From Cryomorphaceae bacterium (lineage in GTDB: Bacteria > Bacteroidota > Bacteroidia > Flavobacteriales_D > Parvicellaceae): a stretch of DNA of 64,000 nucleotides. A program made the position numbers and the translations under genes. Below the pieces are notes generated by a model that made no database searches, was not told where the DNA came from, and worked only from the letters and a program-made list of their open reading frames with translations. The stretch covers positions 310,001-374,000 of the forward strand of contig CAJJBV010000002.1 of the NCBI GenBank assembly GCA_905182525.1. Reading direction: 5' to 3'. Position 1 is the stretch's first letter. Every line of letters starts with the position of its first letter. This document shows, one piece after another, positions 25,776 through 36,454 of this stretch.

Positions 25776-26391
25776 AAACATATCTATTAATTATGGAAGT
25801 TTAATTTTAAAATTTCCTGAAATCAACCTTAATTCTGGAGATCAGCTTTTGATAATTGGTAATAGTGGATCTGGTAAAACTAGTTTGTTAAATATTTTGG
25901 GAGGATTAATTTCTCCAAATACAGGAACTGTATTACTAAATGATATTAATCTAATGAGTCTTTCAAAAAATAAAGTTGACAATTTTAGAGGAAAAAATAT
26001 TGGATTTGTTTTTCAAACGCCACATTTCATAAAATCTCTTACTGTTAATGAGAATTTAAAACTATCTCAATACCTTATTTCAGAAATAAATCAATCAAGA
26101 ATAAATATCCTTTTAGAAAAAGTGGGGTTACTTAATTTAAAAGACTCAAATATTCAAAATTTGAGTGAGGGAGAAAAACAAAGAATTTCTATTATTAGAG
26201 CACTGATTAATCAACCTTCAATATTACTAGCAGATGAGCCTACTTCTGCTTTAGACGATGAGTCTTGTAATAATGTTATTGACATATTAACTAATCTCTC
26301 CAATGAGAATTCAGCTACTCTTATAATAGTAACCCATGACAAAAGATTAAAAGAGAAATTTTCAAATCAAATAGATTTAAATGATTTTTAA
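25762..26391 (+). CDS. ABC transporter ATP-binding protein, LolD/MacB type
   Basis: About 209 residues from TTG 25762 (an in-frame TTG at 25729 would add 11 residues); both lie within the end of lgt. It has Walker A GNSGSGKT (33-40), Q-loop VFQTPHF, signature LSEGEKQR, Walker B ILLADEPTSALDD and H-loop VTHD. It pairs with the FtsX-type permease that overlaps by 11 bases and with the DUF3299-like protein after it. The type normally drives mechanotransmission or lipoprotein-type transport rather than simple solute import. Confidence 0.88.
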   Translation: MIQTKNISINYGSLILKFPEINLNSGDQLLIIGNSGSGKTSLLNILGGLISPNTGTVLLNDINLMSLSKNKVDNFRGKNIGFVFQTPHFIKSLTVNENLKLSQYLISEINQSRINILLEKVGLLNLKDSNIQNLSEGEKQRISIIRALINQPSILLADEPTSALDDESCNNVIDILTNLSNENSATLIIVTHDKRLKEKFSNQIDLNDF

Positions 26392-27628
26392 ATTAGCCTG
26401 GAAAAATATAAGCTCAAGACCATTGTCAACAGGTCTCTCAATTGTTTTATTAAGCTCTTCTATAATGGTAATAGTTCTGGCTACACTTACCATTAATCAA
26501 ATGAAATTAAAATTTAATGATAATGCTAATAAAATTGATTTAGTAATTGGTGCAAAAGGGAGCAGGTTACAGCTTATTTTATGTAACGTTTTCCATATTG
26601 ATTATCCAACTGGTAATATTTTTATGGAGGATGTAGAGTTTTTAACTAAGCATCCATTTGTGAAGAATGCTGTTCCAATTTCTTTAGGGGATGCTTATCA
26701 ACAACATAGAATTATAGGAACAAATAAAAATTTTATTTCAGAAATTTATAACGCAACGCTTGAGAAAGGAGAACTCTTTAATAAGTCTTCCGAGGTTGTG
26801 ATAGGTTCTAATGTAGCTAAAAAATTAAATCTTGGCAACTCTTTTATTGGAAGTCATGGAGTTGGTGAGTCTTTGCACGAACATGAGGATTTTAAATATT
26901 TAGTTGTTGGGGTACTGAAACCAACTGGAGAGATTATCGATGAATTAATTATTACTCCTTTAGAAAGTATTTGGAATGTTCATCATGATGAATACAAAAA
27001 GGGATCATTTGACTTAAAAACTGCTGAAGAACATGATTTACACCAATTAGAAGATGACAAAGCAGAACATTCTATTGATAAAAAAGAAATTACAGCTTTA
27101 TTAGTTAATTATAATTCACCAAGAGCAAAGTTCTCAATACCAGGGATTATCAATAAAAAAAATAGTTTAATGAGTGCAGATCCTGCAATTGAAATAAAAC
27201 AACTTATAGATTTAATTCAGCCAGCTGTTAATATTCTTTATTTTCTAGCTTTATTTATTTTCGGATTATCATTTTTTAGTATTATTATCACTTTAGTGAA
27301 CTCAATGAAAGACAGAAAGTATGAAATTGTAATGATGAGGGTTGGTGGAGCAAGTATGAAAATTATTTTTATTTCTGTAATTTTAGAAGGTTTTTATATT
27401 GGATTCTTAGGAAGCATTATTGGTCTTGTTCTTGGGCACTCATTAATGGAAATAATGGCTAGTTTTATTAACTTTAAATATCATTATAAATTTTCAGGAC
27501 TTGTTTTTGATCAATTTGAAATAGTATTAATTCTAATTACAATTTTAATTGGTATGATAGCTGCAATTTTCCCAGCAATAGTTGCTTATAAATTTGATAT
27601 AGCAAAGGTTTTAAAAAATAAAATATGA
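26381..27628 (+). CDS. FtsX/MacB-type ABC transporter permease with His-rich periplasmic loop
   Basis: 415 residues with four membrane segments: one near the N-terminus (about 17-40) and three in the FtsX domain at the C-terminus (about 285-410). The large periplasmic domain carries an unusual run of His and acidic residues: SHGVGESLHEHEDF around 160-175 and VHHDEYKKGSF...EEHDLHQLEDDKAEHS around 200-230. This suggests metal contact. It overlaps the ATPase gene upstream by 11 bases and the DUF3299-like gene downstream by 4. Confidence 0.85.
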   Translation: MIFKLAWKNISSRPLSTGLSIVLLSSSIMVIVLATLTINQMKLKFNDNANKIDLVIGAKGSRLQLILCNVFHIDYPTGNIFMEDVEFLTKHPFVKNAVPISLGDAYQQHRIIGTNKNFISEIYNATLEKGELFNKSSEVVIGSNVAKKLNLGNSFIGSHGVGESLHEHEDFKYLVVGVLKPTGEIIDELIITPLESIWNVHHDEYKKGSFDLKTAEEHDLHQLEDDKAEHSIDKKEITALLVNYNSPRAKFSIPGIINKKNSLMSADPAIEIKQLIDLIQPAVNILYFLALFIFGLSFFSIIITLVNSMKDRKYEIVMMRVGGASMKIIFISVILEGFYIGFLGSIIGLVLGHSLMEIMASFINFKYHYKFSGLVFDQFEIVLILITILIGMIAAIFPAIVAYKFDIAKVLKNKI

Positions 27629-28065
27629 GAGGAAAAGTAATTTTATTAACTACATTTTTTATAATGTTTGTGGGCCATTTTTTTTCTCAGAATATTATCA
27701 CCTGGGAACTTTTAAAGGATGTAGAATTTGATGAAATTTGGTCAGAGGAATTCCAAGCCTACTATATGGTGCCAAAATTCTCAAAGTCAGTTAAAGAAAT
27801 GGATGGTAAAGAGGTTCAGATTAGAGGCTTTATAATTCCCGTTGATATTGTTCAGGATTACTATGTTCTTTCTGCAAATCCATACAGTTCTTGTTTTTTT
27901 TGTGGACAAGCAGGCCCAGAGTCAGTGATGGAAATACAAATGATTAAAAAATACGAAGGATTAAGAATGGATCAAGTAATTACCTTTCAGGGTACATTAA
28001 GGCTGAATATAGATGATATATATCAATTAAATTACATTCTAGAAGAGGCCCAAATTATAGAGTAA
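27625..28065 (+). CDS. Exported DUF3299-like protein linked to ABC transporter
   Basis: 146 residues with a signal peptide (about 1-22, ending FFSQ). The body reads ITWELLKDVEF..., DGKEVQIRGFIIPVD, then SANPYSSCFFCGQAGPES with two Cys, and QGTLRLNIDD. The order W-x-x-L, D-G-K-x-V-x-x-x-G-x-x-x-P, then a Cys-containing loop is that of DUF3299 periplasmic proteins. In Vibrio such proteins belong to a zinc-regulated ABC gene set (Zrg). A role in metal handling here is inferred from this and from the His-rich permease. Confidence 0.65.
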   Translation: MRGKVILLTTFFIMFVGHFFSQNIITWELLKDVEFDEIWSEEFQAYYMVPKFSKSVKEMDGKEVQIRGFIIPVDIVQDYYVLSANPYSSCFFCGQAGPESVMEIQMIKKYEGLRMDQVITFQGTLRLNIDDIYQLNYILEEAQIIE

Positions 28066-29275
28066 TTAAATTAATTTTTCTATTTCATTCCAGACCTTAT
28101 TTGTTGCTCCTCTATTTTCTTTAATTAATTCGATAGCTCTTTCTTGTTTTTTCTTTAACTTCTTGGGATTACTAATTAATTCTAAAATAATTTTTTTAAA
28201 ACTTTCTTTGTCTTCCACAACTTGAGAAACTTCTTCTTTTAACATTAAATATGCTTCTGGGTAATTTTTGATTTTAGGGCCAAATAGAATAAAATTACCT
28301 TTGCTAGCGGCCTCTAAAATATTGTGTAATTTTCCAGAAAACCCTCCTCCAATAAAAGCTATATCGCTGTAAAAATAAAGTTCTGCCAGAACTCCTATTT
28401 TATCGATAATTAAAATTTTGGGTAGGGGGTTTTCTAGGTCTAATTTCTGAAAATAAAACAGAGTCTTTTCCAAATAATTCTTTAATTTTTAATACTTTTT
28501 TTTGGTCGATTTCATGTGGCGCAATTATCCACGAAATATTATTAATCTCTCTTATATTTTGGGCTGCTATTACTTCTTCATCTTTCCAAGAAGATCCCAA
28601 TATAATACAAGGATATTTTTTTATTAATTTCAAATTAGGAATATTTTCACTTACCTGATCATATCTTGTGTCTCCTGAATATTTGACATTTTCAAATCCA
28701 TTTTCTTTTAAAATTCTCTCTGATAAGTGATCAACGGTTAATATGCAATTAATAGTTTTTAAAATATTTTTAGCAGATCTACCATAAATTTTAAAATACC
28801 ATTGATCAGCTCGAAATTTGGAAGAAAAAACAAGTGTGGGAATATTTTTTTTGTTGCATTCATGTATTAAATTAAGCCAAAGATCGTATTTGACAAATAT
28901 TAATATTTTTGGTTTTATAAATTGAATAATTTTTTTCGAGTTTTTTTTGCTGTCAAAAGGGAGATAAATTTTAATATAATTATTGTCATTATAATTGAAA
29001 TTTTCATATCCAGATGGACTAAAGAATGACATAATAAGCTGCGTGTTTTCAATTGCTAAAACTTGCTTCATTAAAGGTATAGCCATGATGGCCTCCCCGT
29101 GTGAGGCTGCATGAATCCAAATAGTTTTTTTTTGATTATCAAATTCTGAAAGATCTTTCATCCATTTTTCTTTACCTAAAACAGATTTTTTTGCTTTTTT
29201 ATGTCCAAAAAAAGCTAAAGTTTTTAATGAAGTTGATAATATTTTAATTCCAATTTGATAAAAAAATAAACTCAT
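28066..29275 (-). CDS. kdtA: 3-deoxy-D-manno-octulosonic acid (Kdo) transferase, frameshifted
   Basis: About 402 residues after repair. The N-terminal half (29275 to about 28430) has a membrane anchor and the GT30 catalytic segment WIHAASHGEA (Glu61). The C-terminal half has ILIIDKIGVLAELYFYSDIAFIGGGF and HNILEAASKG, as in WaaA/KdtA. The enzyme adds Kdo to lipid A precursor at the inner membrane. The halves are in different frames. Removing one A from the AAA run (T's at about 28431-28435 on the plus strand) gives ...LFSELDLENPLPK... and a continuous protein. I read it as a one-base insertion error. The 5' neighbour is an OMP-like gene read in the same direction. Confidence 0.88.
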
Positions 29276-29277
29276 TT

Positions 29278-30036
29278 TTAATTATAATAAAATTCTTTAG
29301 GGTTCTTTCTTAAGACAAGAAAAATCCATTCCGTTCTTATTCCTAAATATATATCTCTTTTTTGATCAAGATAAGGACCCATTAAATCTATTTGATAATC
29401 TCTCATTCCTTTATTAAAACCCTCAACAATCTCCATTCCAATTGTGAAATTTACAAGTCTATTTTTACTCATGTGTTGATAGCCAACATATTGTTTTAAT
29501 ATTATACCAGCAGTTAATCGGTCGTAATATTTTAAATATTTTTTAGAAAGTTGAGGTATTAAATTTTCTTGATTCTCAATTCTTATTCTATGATACATTG
29601 CTCCAACACCGCCTCTAATAAATATGCCTGAGTTTGAATTAGTTCCATAGCGATTAAATACTTTGCCAAAATCTAAACTTAATAATCCACCACGGTGGTA
29701 AAGTAAAAATAAATTTTCCTCACCATATTGATTAATTATCCAACCTTGATCATTTAATAAGTGCGATACAATAGATCTATTTTTCACATTTGAGCTATGA
29801 ATAAAATTATAACATAACTCAAAAGTTTTATTTTTTCCATTTTTCCAACCAACTGAAATTCCTATATTAGAATTAAGTCCAAAATCTTCTTCAAAATCAC
29901 CCTTTGGTGATTGTACTGCTAGACTAACTCTTATAGTTGGAAAACTAGTTACAGGATCTTTATTTTTTTGAGAGAAACAATTAGTCCATAGAATATAGAA
30001 GATAAATGTAATTAAGAACCTATTTGTATGAAACAT
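29278..30036 (-). CDS. Outer-membrane beta-barrel-like protein of unknown function
   Basis: About 252 residues from ATG 30036, which opens a signal peptide (MFHTNRFLITFIFYILWTN, cleaved near FSQ); a longer frame begins at 30120. The mature protein has alternating strand patterns (IRVSLAVQSPKGDF, NIGISVGWKNG, GIFIRGGVGAMYHRIRI, FTIGMEIVEGFNKG) and ends with an aromatic-rich strand. No family name can be given. It lies directly upstream of kdtA and divergent from the polysaccharide operon. Confidence 0.6.
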   Translation of the reverse strand: MFHTNRFLITFIFYILWTNCFSQKNKDPVTSFPTIRVSLAVQSPKGDFEEDFGLNSNIGISVGWKNGKNKTFELCYNFIHSSNVKNRSIVSHLLNDQGWIINQYGEENLFLLYHRGGLLSLDFGKVFNRYGTNSNSGIFIRGGVGAMYHRIRIENQENLIPQLSKKYLKYYDRLTAGIILKQYVGYQHMSKNRLVNFTIGMEIVEGFNKGMRDYQIDLMGPYLDQKRDIYLGIRTEWIFLVLRKNPKEFYYN

Positions 30037-30072
30037 GTTTATATTAAAGTGTTTAAAAATCAAATATAACAA

Positions 30073-30103
30073 TTGCCTTAAATGTAAGATATAGTTATAT
30101 TCG
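30073..30103 (+). promoter_or_regulatory. Candidate promoter of the polysaccharide operon
   Basis: TTG at 30073-30075, 20 bases of spacer, then TATATTCG at 30096-30103, one mismatch from TAnnTTTG. It sits 15 bases before the first ATG of the eight-gene operon in an 82-base divergent gap. Confidence 0.45.
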
Positions 30104-30118
30104 CAAAATATAATTTTC

Positions 30119-31264
30119 ATGATAGAAGAAAAAAAAATGAATATTCAAATGGTTGACCTTAAAAGTCAATACGCTAATATTAAGCCTCAAATAGATAAAG
30201 TAATTTCCGAGGTATTAGATTCTGCCCAGTTTATTAATGGAGAACATGTAAAATTATTTCAAACAGAATTAGCTGAATATTTAAATGTTAAGCATGTAAT
30301 AACCTGTGCAAACGGAACAGATGCTCTTCAAATTGCCATGATGGGCCTTGGACTAAAGCCTGGAGACGAAGTTATAACTCCATCTTACACTTATATTGCT
30401 ACTACTGAGGTTATAGGACTTTTAGGTTTAAAACCGGTATTTGTAGATTGTGATACAAATACTTTTAATATTTCAGTAGAACAAATTAAAAAAGCAATAA
30501 CCAAAAATACTAAAGCTATTGTTCCTGTCCATCTTTTTGGTCAATCATGCGATATGAAATCTATTTTGAAATTGGCAAAAGAGTATAATTTATTTATTAT
30601 TGAAGATAATGCTCAGGCAATTGGATGCGATTATAATGGTTTTGGAGATTTACGTAAAACAGGAACTATAGGTAATGTTGGATGCACTAGTTTTTTCCCA
30701 TCTAAAAACTTAGGGTGTTTTGGAGATGGTGGAGCTCTAATGACAAATGACGATGATCTAGCTATAAAACTAAGAATGATTGCAAACCACGGACAAAGTA
30801 AAAAATATTATCATGATATTGTAGGGTGTAATTCAAGACTAGATAATATTCAAGCAGCTGTCTTAAGAATTAAATTAAAGGAATTAAATAGTTATATATT
30901 AAATAGACAAAAAGCAGCTAATTACTACGATAAATTTCTTGGTAAATCTGAATTCTTTTCAATCCCTTTTAGAAGTACAGATTCTAACCATGTTTTTCAT
31001 CAGTACACCTTAAAATTAAGTGATGAAATTAATAGAGAAGAGCTAATTAAATATCTTTCTCAAAAAAATATTCCAGCAATGATATATTATCCAGTACCTG
31101 CTCACAAGCAAAAAATGTTTTCTAAAATTCCCAAGTCTTTAAATGACATGAAAAATACTAATTGGCTGTCTGAAAGAGTCATTTCTCTTCCTATGCATAC
31201 AGAGCTTTCTACAGATCAGCAAGATTTTACAGTTCAAAATATTTTTAATTTCGTTAATAAATGA
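30119..31264 (+). CDS. wbpE: DegT/DnrJ/EryC1-family aminotransferase (WbpE-like)
   Basis: 381 residues, PLP-dependent sugar aminotransferase. Lys196 in FFPSKNLGCFGDGGA is the Schiff-base Lys. Other landmarks are CANGTDALQIAM, PVHLFGQSCDM and EDNAQAIGCDY. With WbpB, WbpD and WbpA homologues downstream it is likely UDP-2-acetamido-2-deoxy-3-oxo-glucuronate aminotransferase, making the 3-amino sugar. It is the first gene of the operon. The start may be ATG 30119 or ATG 30137. The next gene overlaps as ATGA. Confidence 0.82.
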   Translation: MIEEKKMNIQMVDLKSQYANIKPQIDKVISEVLDSAQFINGEHVKLFQTELAEYLNVKHVITCANGTDALQIAMMGLGLKPGDEVITPSYTYIATTEVIGLLGLKPVFVDCDTNTFNISVEQIKKAITKNTKAIVPVHLFGQSCDMKSILKLAKEYNLFIIEDNAQAIGCDYNGFGDLRKTGTIGNVGCTSFFPSKNLGCFGDGGALMTNDDDLAIKLRMIANHGQSKKYYHDIVGCNSRLDNIQAAVLRIKLKELNSYILNRQKAANYYDKFLGKSEFFSIPFRSTDSNHVFHQYTLKLSDEINREELIKYLSQKNIPAMIYYPVPAHKQKMFSKIPKSLNDMKNTNWLSERVISLPMHTELSTDQQDFTVQNIFNFVNK

Positions 31265-32586
31265 TGAAAATAGCTGTAATTGGAACCGGATATGTTGGAT
31301 TAGTAACAGGAACATGCTTAGCAGAAACCGGAAATATTGTCACATGCGTTGATATAGATGTAGAGAAGGTTCAAAAATTAAAAAGTGGAGTAGTTCCTAT
31401 TTATGAGCCAAACTTAAATAACTTTTTTCAAAGAAATATTTCTCAAAAAAGATTGTTTTTCACCACAAATTTAGAAGAAGCAGTTCATGATGCTCAATTG
31501 ATATTTTTAGCACTTCCTACTCCTCCTGGTGCTGATGGATCAGCAGATTTAAGTTATATTTTATCTGTATCAAATGAATTGGGTAAAATTATAAAGGATT
31601 ATAAAGTTATTATCGACAAAAGTACTGTGCCAGTAGGGACAGCAGAAAAAGTAACTAACGTAATTAAAAAAAATGCTAAAGTAGATTTCGATGTAGTTTC
31701 CAATCCTGAATTTTTAAGAGAAGGTTTTGCAGTCAATGATTTTATGAAACCAGAAAGAGTTGTAATAGGTACAAGTAGTGATAAAGCACGAAAATTAATG
31801 GAAGATCTTTACCAGCCATTTGTGAGACAAGGTAACCCTATAATATTTATGGATGAAAAATCCGCTGAACTTACAAAATATGCTGCAAATTCTTTTCTTG
31901 CTACTAAAATCACTTTTATGAATGAGATTGCTAATTATTGTGAAATTATTGGGGCTAACGTAGATAAAGTTAGGGAAGGGATGGGGACAGACTCTAGGAT
32001 AGGTAAAAGATTTTTATTTCCTGGGATTGGATATGGTGGCAGCTGTTTCCCCAAAGATGTTAAGGCTCTTAAAAAAGCAGGAAATGATGTGAGTCATCAA
32101 TTTAAAATTATTGATTCTGTTATGAAAGTGAATCAAAATCAAAAAACCAGCTTGGTAAAAAAAGTTAAATCCTATTTTGGAAATGATTTAAAAAACAAAA
32201 GTTTTGCACTATGGGGACTTTCTTTTAAACCTGAAACTGATGATATTAGAGAGGCCCCCGCTCTTAATATTATAGAAGAATTATTGAATGCCGGTGCAAA
32301 AATCAAAGCTTATGATCCTGAAGCGATGGATAATGTTCGCGATTTAATTGGCGATAAAATTAAGTATTTCCCCAATAGTTTTGATGCTCTTATTGGAGTC
32401 GATGCATTATTAATTGCCACAGAATGGTCTGCATTTAGAAATCCTGATTTTAATCAAATGAAATCAGTTATGAAAAGTCCTGTAATTTTTGACGGTAGAA
32501 ATTTATTCTCTTTAGAATCAATGGTAAAAGAAAATTTCTTTTACCAAAGTATTGGAAGAAAAGTGATTAATAATTTAAATAAATGA
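31261..32586 (+). CDS. ugd: UDP-glucose 6-dehydrogenase
   Basis: 441 residues. NAD-binding [12 protein letters not shown] at the N-terminus, catalytic Cys262 in [17 protein letters not shown], and the C-terminal [14 protein letters not shown]. It oxidises UDP-glucose to UDP-glucuronate. The next gene, a UDP-glucuronate decarboxylase, uses this product. Start and stop overlap with both neighbours by 4 bases. Confidence 0.93.
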   Translation: MMKIAVIGTGYVGLVTGTCLAETGNIVTCVDIDVEKVQKLKSGVVPIYEPNLNNFFQRNISQKRLFFTTNLEEAVHDAQLIFLALPTPPGADGSADLSYILSVSNELGKIIKDYKVIIDKSTVPVGTAEKVTNVIKKNAKVDFDVVSNPEFLREGFAVNDFMKPERVVIGTSSDKARKLMEDLYQPFVRQGNPIIFMDEKSAELTKYAANSFLATKITFMNEIANYCEIIGANVDKVREGMGTDSRIGKRFLFPGIGYGGSCFPKDVKALKKAGNDVSHQFKIIDSVMKVNQNQKTSLVKKVKSYFGNDLKNKSFALWGLSFKPETDDIREAPALNIIEELLNAGAKIKAYDPEAMDNVRDLIGDKIKYFPNSFDALIGVDALLIATEWSAFRNPDFNQMKSVMKSPVIFDGRNLFSLESMVKENFFYQSIGRKVINNLNK

Positions 32587-33572
32587 AAAAAATTTTAATT
32601 ACTGGTGCTGCAGGTTTTTTAGGGTCACATCTTTGTGAAAGGTTTTTGAAAGAAAAATTCTATGTTTTAGGAATGGATAATTTCATTACTGGTTCTTTAG
32701 AAAATATTAATTTTCTTAAAAAACAAGAAAATTTCGAATTTATAAATCACGATGTTTCTCAATTTATTCAAATTGATGGGCAACTAGATTATATATTACA
32801 TTTTGCATCACCAGCAAGCCCAATAGATTACTTAAAAATCCCAATTCAAACCTTAAAAGTAGGATCTCTAGGAACGCATAATCTTCTAGGTTTAGCAAAA
32901 TCTAAAAATGCAGTAATTTTAGTAGCTTCAACAAGTGAGGTTTATGGAGATCCATTAGTTCACCCTCAAAAAGAAACTTATTTTGGTAATGTTAATCCTA
33001 TTGGTCCTAGAGGTGTTTATGATGAAGCTAAAAGATTCCAAGAAGCTATAACTATGGCCTATCATAGATTTCACGGTCTTGACACTAAAATTGTCAGAAT
33101 TTTCAATACTTATGGTCCAAGAATGAGATTAAATGATGGTAGAGTTTTACCTGCCTTTATTGGTCAGTCCTTGAGAGGAGAAGATTTAACTATTTTTGGA
33201 AATGGTTCTCAAACTAGATCCTTTTGTTATGTAGATGATTTAATTGAAGGAATTTACAAACTCTTGTTTAGTGATTATAATTATCCAATAAATATTGGGA
33301 ATCCAAATGAAATTTCGATTAAAGATTTTGCACAAGAAATAATAAATTTAACTGGAAATAGTGATCAAAAAATAGTGTTAAAAGAACTTCCAGAGAATGA
33401 TCCTTTGAAAAGAAAGCCTGACATTGAATTGGCAAAGAATATTTTGGGATGGAAGCCAAAAATTCAAAGAAAAGAAGGTTTAAGATTAACATATGATTAT
33501 TTTTGTAAACTTTCTGATCAAGAGTTGAATAAGAAAGAACATAATAGTTTTAATTCTTATAATACTTATTAA
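32583..33572 (+). CDS. UDP-glucuronate decarboxylase (UDP-xylose synthase type SDR)
   Basis: 329 residues, extended short-chain dehydrogenase fold. GAAGFLGSH binds [12 protein letters not shown] and Tyr146-x3-Lys150 in [15 protein letters not shown] form the active site, and the [11 protein letters not shown] context is typical of UXS. It would convert UDP-glucuronate to UDP-xylose (via the 4-keto intermediate). It follows ugd directly with a 4-base overlap, so the two form a pathway pair. Confidence 0.85.
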   Translation: MKKILITGAAGFLGSHLCERFLKEKFYVLGMDNFITGSLENINFLKKQENFEFINHDVSQFIQIDGQLDYILHFASPASPIDYLKIPIQTLKVGSLGTHNLLGLAKSKNAVILVASTSEVYGDPLVHPQKETYFGNVNPIGPRGVYDEAKRFQEAITMAYHRFHGLDTKIVRIFNTYGPRMRLNDGRVLPAFIGQSLRGEDLTIFGNGSQTRSFCYVDDLIEGIYKLLFSDYNYPINIGNPNEISIKDFAQEIINLTGNSDQKIVLKELPENDPLKRKPDIELAKNILGWKPKIQRKEGLRLTYDYFCKLSDQELNKKEHNSFNSYNTY

Positions 33573-34141
33573 TGAATTATTTTGCACACCCTACTGCTGT
33601 TATTGACGAAAAAGTTGATATAGGTGATTCAACCAAAATTTGGCACTTTAGTCATATTATGAGTAATTCTAAAATTGGAATAGGGTGTAATATTGGTCAA
33701 AACGTAGTAGTGTCCCCTCATGTAAATCTTGGAAATAATGTCAAGGTTCAAAATAACGTTTCAATATATTCAGGTGTAACATGTGAAAATGATGTTTTTT
33801 TAGGTCCCTCAATGGTTTTTACAAATATCTTAAATCCAAGAAGCGCTATTATAAGACGAGATTCTTATGTTAAGACCTTAGTTAAAAAAGGAGCTTCTAT
33901 TGGAGCCAATGCAACAATTATTTGTGGTAATACTATTGGAGATTATGCACTTATTGGGGCCGGTGCAGTTGTTACAAAATCTGTCAAACCTTATGCATTA
34001 TTAGTTGGTAATCCTGCAAAACAAATTGGCTGGGTTAGTGAATTTGGACATAGGTTAGAATTTAAAGATGGAAAAGCTCAATGCCCGGAATCCTTAGAGA
34101 ATTATGAGTTAATAGAGAACAATATTAAAGTCATTAAATAA
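33572..34141 (+). CDS. wbpD: Left-handed beta-helix sugar N-acetyltransferase (WbpD/WlbB-like)
   Basis: 189 residues. Hexapeptide repeats run from about residue 10 to 150 ([70 protein letters not shown]). The WHFSHI start and the [19 protein letters not shown] end are typical of the WbpD/WlbB group, which acetylates the 3-amino group of UDP-2-acetamido-3-amino-glucuronate. The gene shares one base with each neighbour. Confidence 0.85.
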   Translation: MNYFAHPTAVIDEKVDIGDSTKIWHFSHIMSNSKIGIGCNIGQNVVVSPHVNLGNNVKVQNNVSIYSGVTCENDVFLGPSMVFTNILNPRSAIIRRDSYVKTLVKKGASIGANATIICGNTIGDYALIGAGAVVTKSVKPYALLVGNPAKQIGWVSEFGHRLEFKDGKAQCPESLENYELIENNIKVIK

Positions 34142-35161
34142 TGGAAAAAATTAAATTTGGAATTATTGGCACTGGTCATATTGGTAAAAGACATGCTGAG
34201 ATGATTATGAGAAATAAAGATTGTGAATTGGTTGCAGTTAGTGATATTGCTTCTAAAGATACATTGGGACTAGAATCTTATAATGTTCCATTTTATCATA
34301 ATCATAATGAAATGTTGAAGTTCTCACTCTGAAATTGATGTTGTTTGTGTTTGTACACCAAATGGATCACATTCAGATATTTCAATTGATGTTTTAAATA
34401 ATGAAAAACATGTTGTAATTGAAAAACCAATTGGACTAAGTAAAGCTAAATGTGAGAAAGTTATTTTTAATGCTTTACAAAAGCATAAGCAAGTTTTTGC
34501 TGTTATGCAAAACAGATACTCTCCACCTAGTGAATGGTTAAAAGAAATTATAGAAACAAAAAAATTGGGTAAGATATTTATGGTTCAAGTTAACTGTTAT
34601 TGGAACAGAGATAGTAGATATTACAAGAAAGGTGGATGGAAAGGTACTCAAGATCAAGATGGAGGAACATTGTTCACACAATTTTCACATTTTATTGATA
34701 TTATGTATTGGCTTTTTGGAGATATTGAAAATATTCAAGGAAAGTTTAATGATTTTACCCATCAAGATTCAACTGACTTTGAAGATTCTGGAATTGTTTC
34801 ATTTGATTTTAAAGACGGAGGTATGGGCTGTTTAAATTATTCAACCTCGGTCTGGAACTCAAATTTAGAAAGCAGTATGACAATAGTTGGAAGTAAAGGA
34901 AGTGTAAAAGTAGGTGGTCAATATATGAATGAAATTGAATATTGTAATATAGAAGATTACACCATGCCAGAGCTAGCCCCTTCAAATCCACCAAATGATT
35001 ATGGTCCTTATAAAGGGAGTGCGGCTAATCATCATTATATAATCCAAAATGTTGTTGATACTTTAAGAGGAAAAAATGTTGCTACAACAAACGTTTTAGA
35101 AGGCTTAAAAGTTGTAGAAATTATAGAAGAAATTTATAAACTAAGAGATAGTCAAAAATGA
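34141..35161 (+). CDS. wbpB: Gfo/Idh/MocA oxidoreductase (WbpB/WlbA-like), frameshifted
   Basis: About 339 residues after repair. The first part (34141 to about 34321) has the NAD motif [14 protein letters not shown]. After a frame change near 34321 the protein continues [19 protein letters not shown]...[16 protein letters not shown]...[12 protein letters not shown] and on to 35161. Removing one T of the TT at 34321-34322 restores one frame (NEMLKSHSEID). It probably oxidises C3 of UDP-GlcNAcA to the 3-keto form used by the WbpE homologue. I treat the break as a sequencing error. Confidence 0.85.
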
Positions 35162-36454
35162 AAATTTACGATAAATTAGTATCAAAAGATAAAAAATTAG
35201 CTGTAGTTGGCTTGGGTTATGTAGGTCTTCCAATTGCATTAGAATTTGCTAAAAAAATAGATGTTATTGGTTTCGATATTAATTCTAGTAGGGTTGATAT
35301 GATGAAAAATAATATTGACCCAAGTAATGAACTAAAGGCAAGTGATTTTGCGGGATGTTCTATTAGTTTTACAGATAAAATTGAAGATTTATCCGAAGTA
35401 AATTTTTTTATAATTGCTGTCCCTACACCTATTCATCAAAGTAAAGTTCCAGATATTAAACCACTACTTTCTGCTAGTGAATCTGTTGCTAAAGTTTTAA
35501 AAAAAGGAGATTATGTTGTATATGAATCAACTGTTTATCCTGGATGTACAGAAGATGATTGTATTCCAGTATTAGAGAAAATAAGTGGATTAAAGTTTAA
35601 TATAGATTTTAAAGTTGGTTATTCTCCAGAAAGAATCAATCCTGGTGATAAGGTAAATACCTTAGCAAGTATAATTAAAGTTTCTTCAGGATCTGACGAG
35701 GAATCTGCAGAAGAAATTGCTAAAACATATGAATTGGTAGTAAAAGCTGGCGTACATAGAGCTTCATCTATTAAAGTTGCTGAGGCAGCTAAAATTATTG
35801 AAAACACTCAAAGAGACGTTAATATTGCTTTGATAAATGAACTTTCTATGATATTTAATAGAATGAATATCAACACCTACGATGTTTTAGAAGCTGCAGG
35901 AACAAAATGGAATTTTTTAAATTTTAAACCTGGTTTAGTTGGTGGACATTGTATAGGGGTTGATCCGTACTATTTAACACATAAAGCAAAAAAACTGGGT
36001 TATCATGCTCAAATAATTAATTCTGGAAGAGCTGTCAATGATTCTATGGGCTCCTATGTTGGGAAGAACAGTAGCTAAAAAAGTAATTGCTTCTGGAACT
36101 CCAATGAAAGAAGCTCGTGTTTTAGTTATGGGGGCAACATTCAAAGAAGATGTTTCAGACATAAGGAACTCTAAGGTGGTAGATGTTATTAATGAATTAA
36201 AATCTTTTTCTTGTCATGTAGAAGTTGTTGATCCTCATGCGAATTCTAAAGAGTTGTTTGAAGAATATGGTTTTGATTTAGTAGAAAATATAACTGGAAC
36301 TTATCATTCTGTAATTGTAGCTGTAAATCATCATGAATATACCATTTTAGATGAAAATTACTTCACATCAATTCTTTCACAAAATGGAGTCCTAGTTGAT
36401 TTAAAGGGCGTTTTCAGAAATAAAATTCATAATTTAAATTACTGGACATTATAA
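35158..36454 (+). CDS. wbpA: UDP-N-acetylglucosamine 6-dehydrogenase (TviB/WbpO/WbpA family), frameshifted
   Basis: About 431 residues after repair. NAD site [40 protein letters not shown] and Cys265 in [13 protein letters not shown] are all present before the break. Then [27 protein letters not shown] follows in another frame. Removing one G from GGG at 36061-36063 gives [11 protein letters not shown] and a continuous protein. It makes the UDP-GlcNAc-uronate that feeds the WbpB, WbpE and WbpD homologues. TviB-like features make UDP-GalNAc an alternative substrate. Confidence 0.85.
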
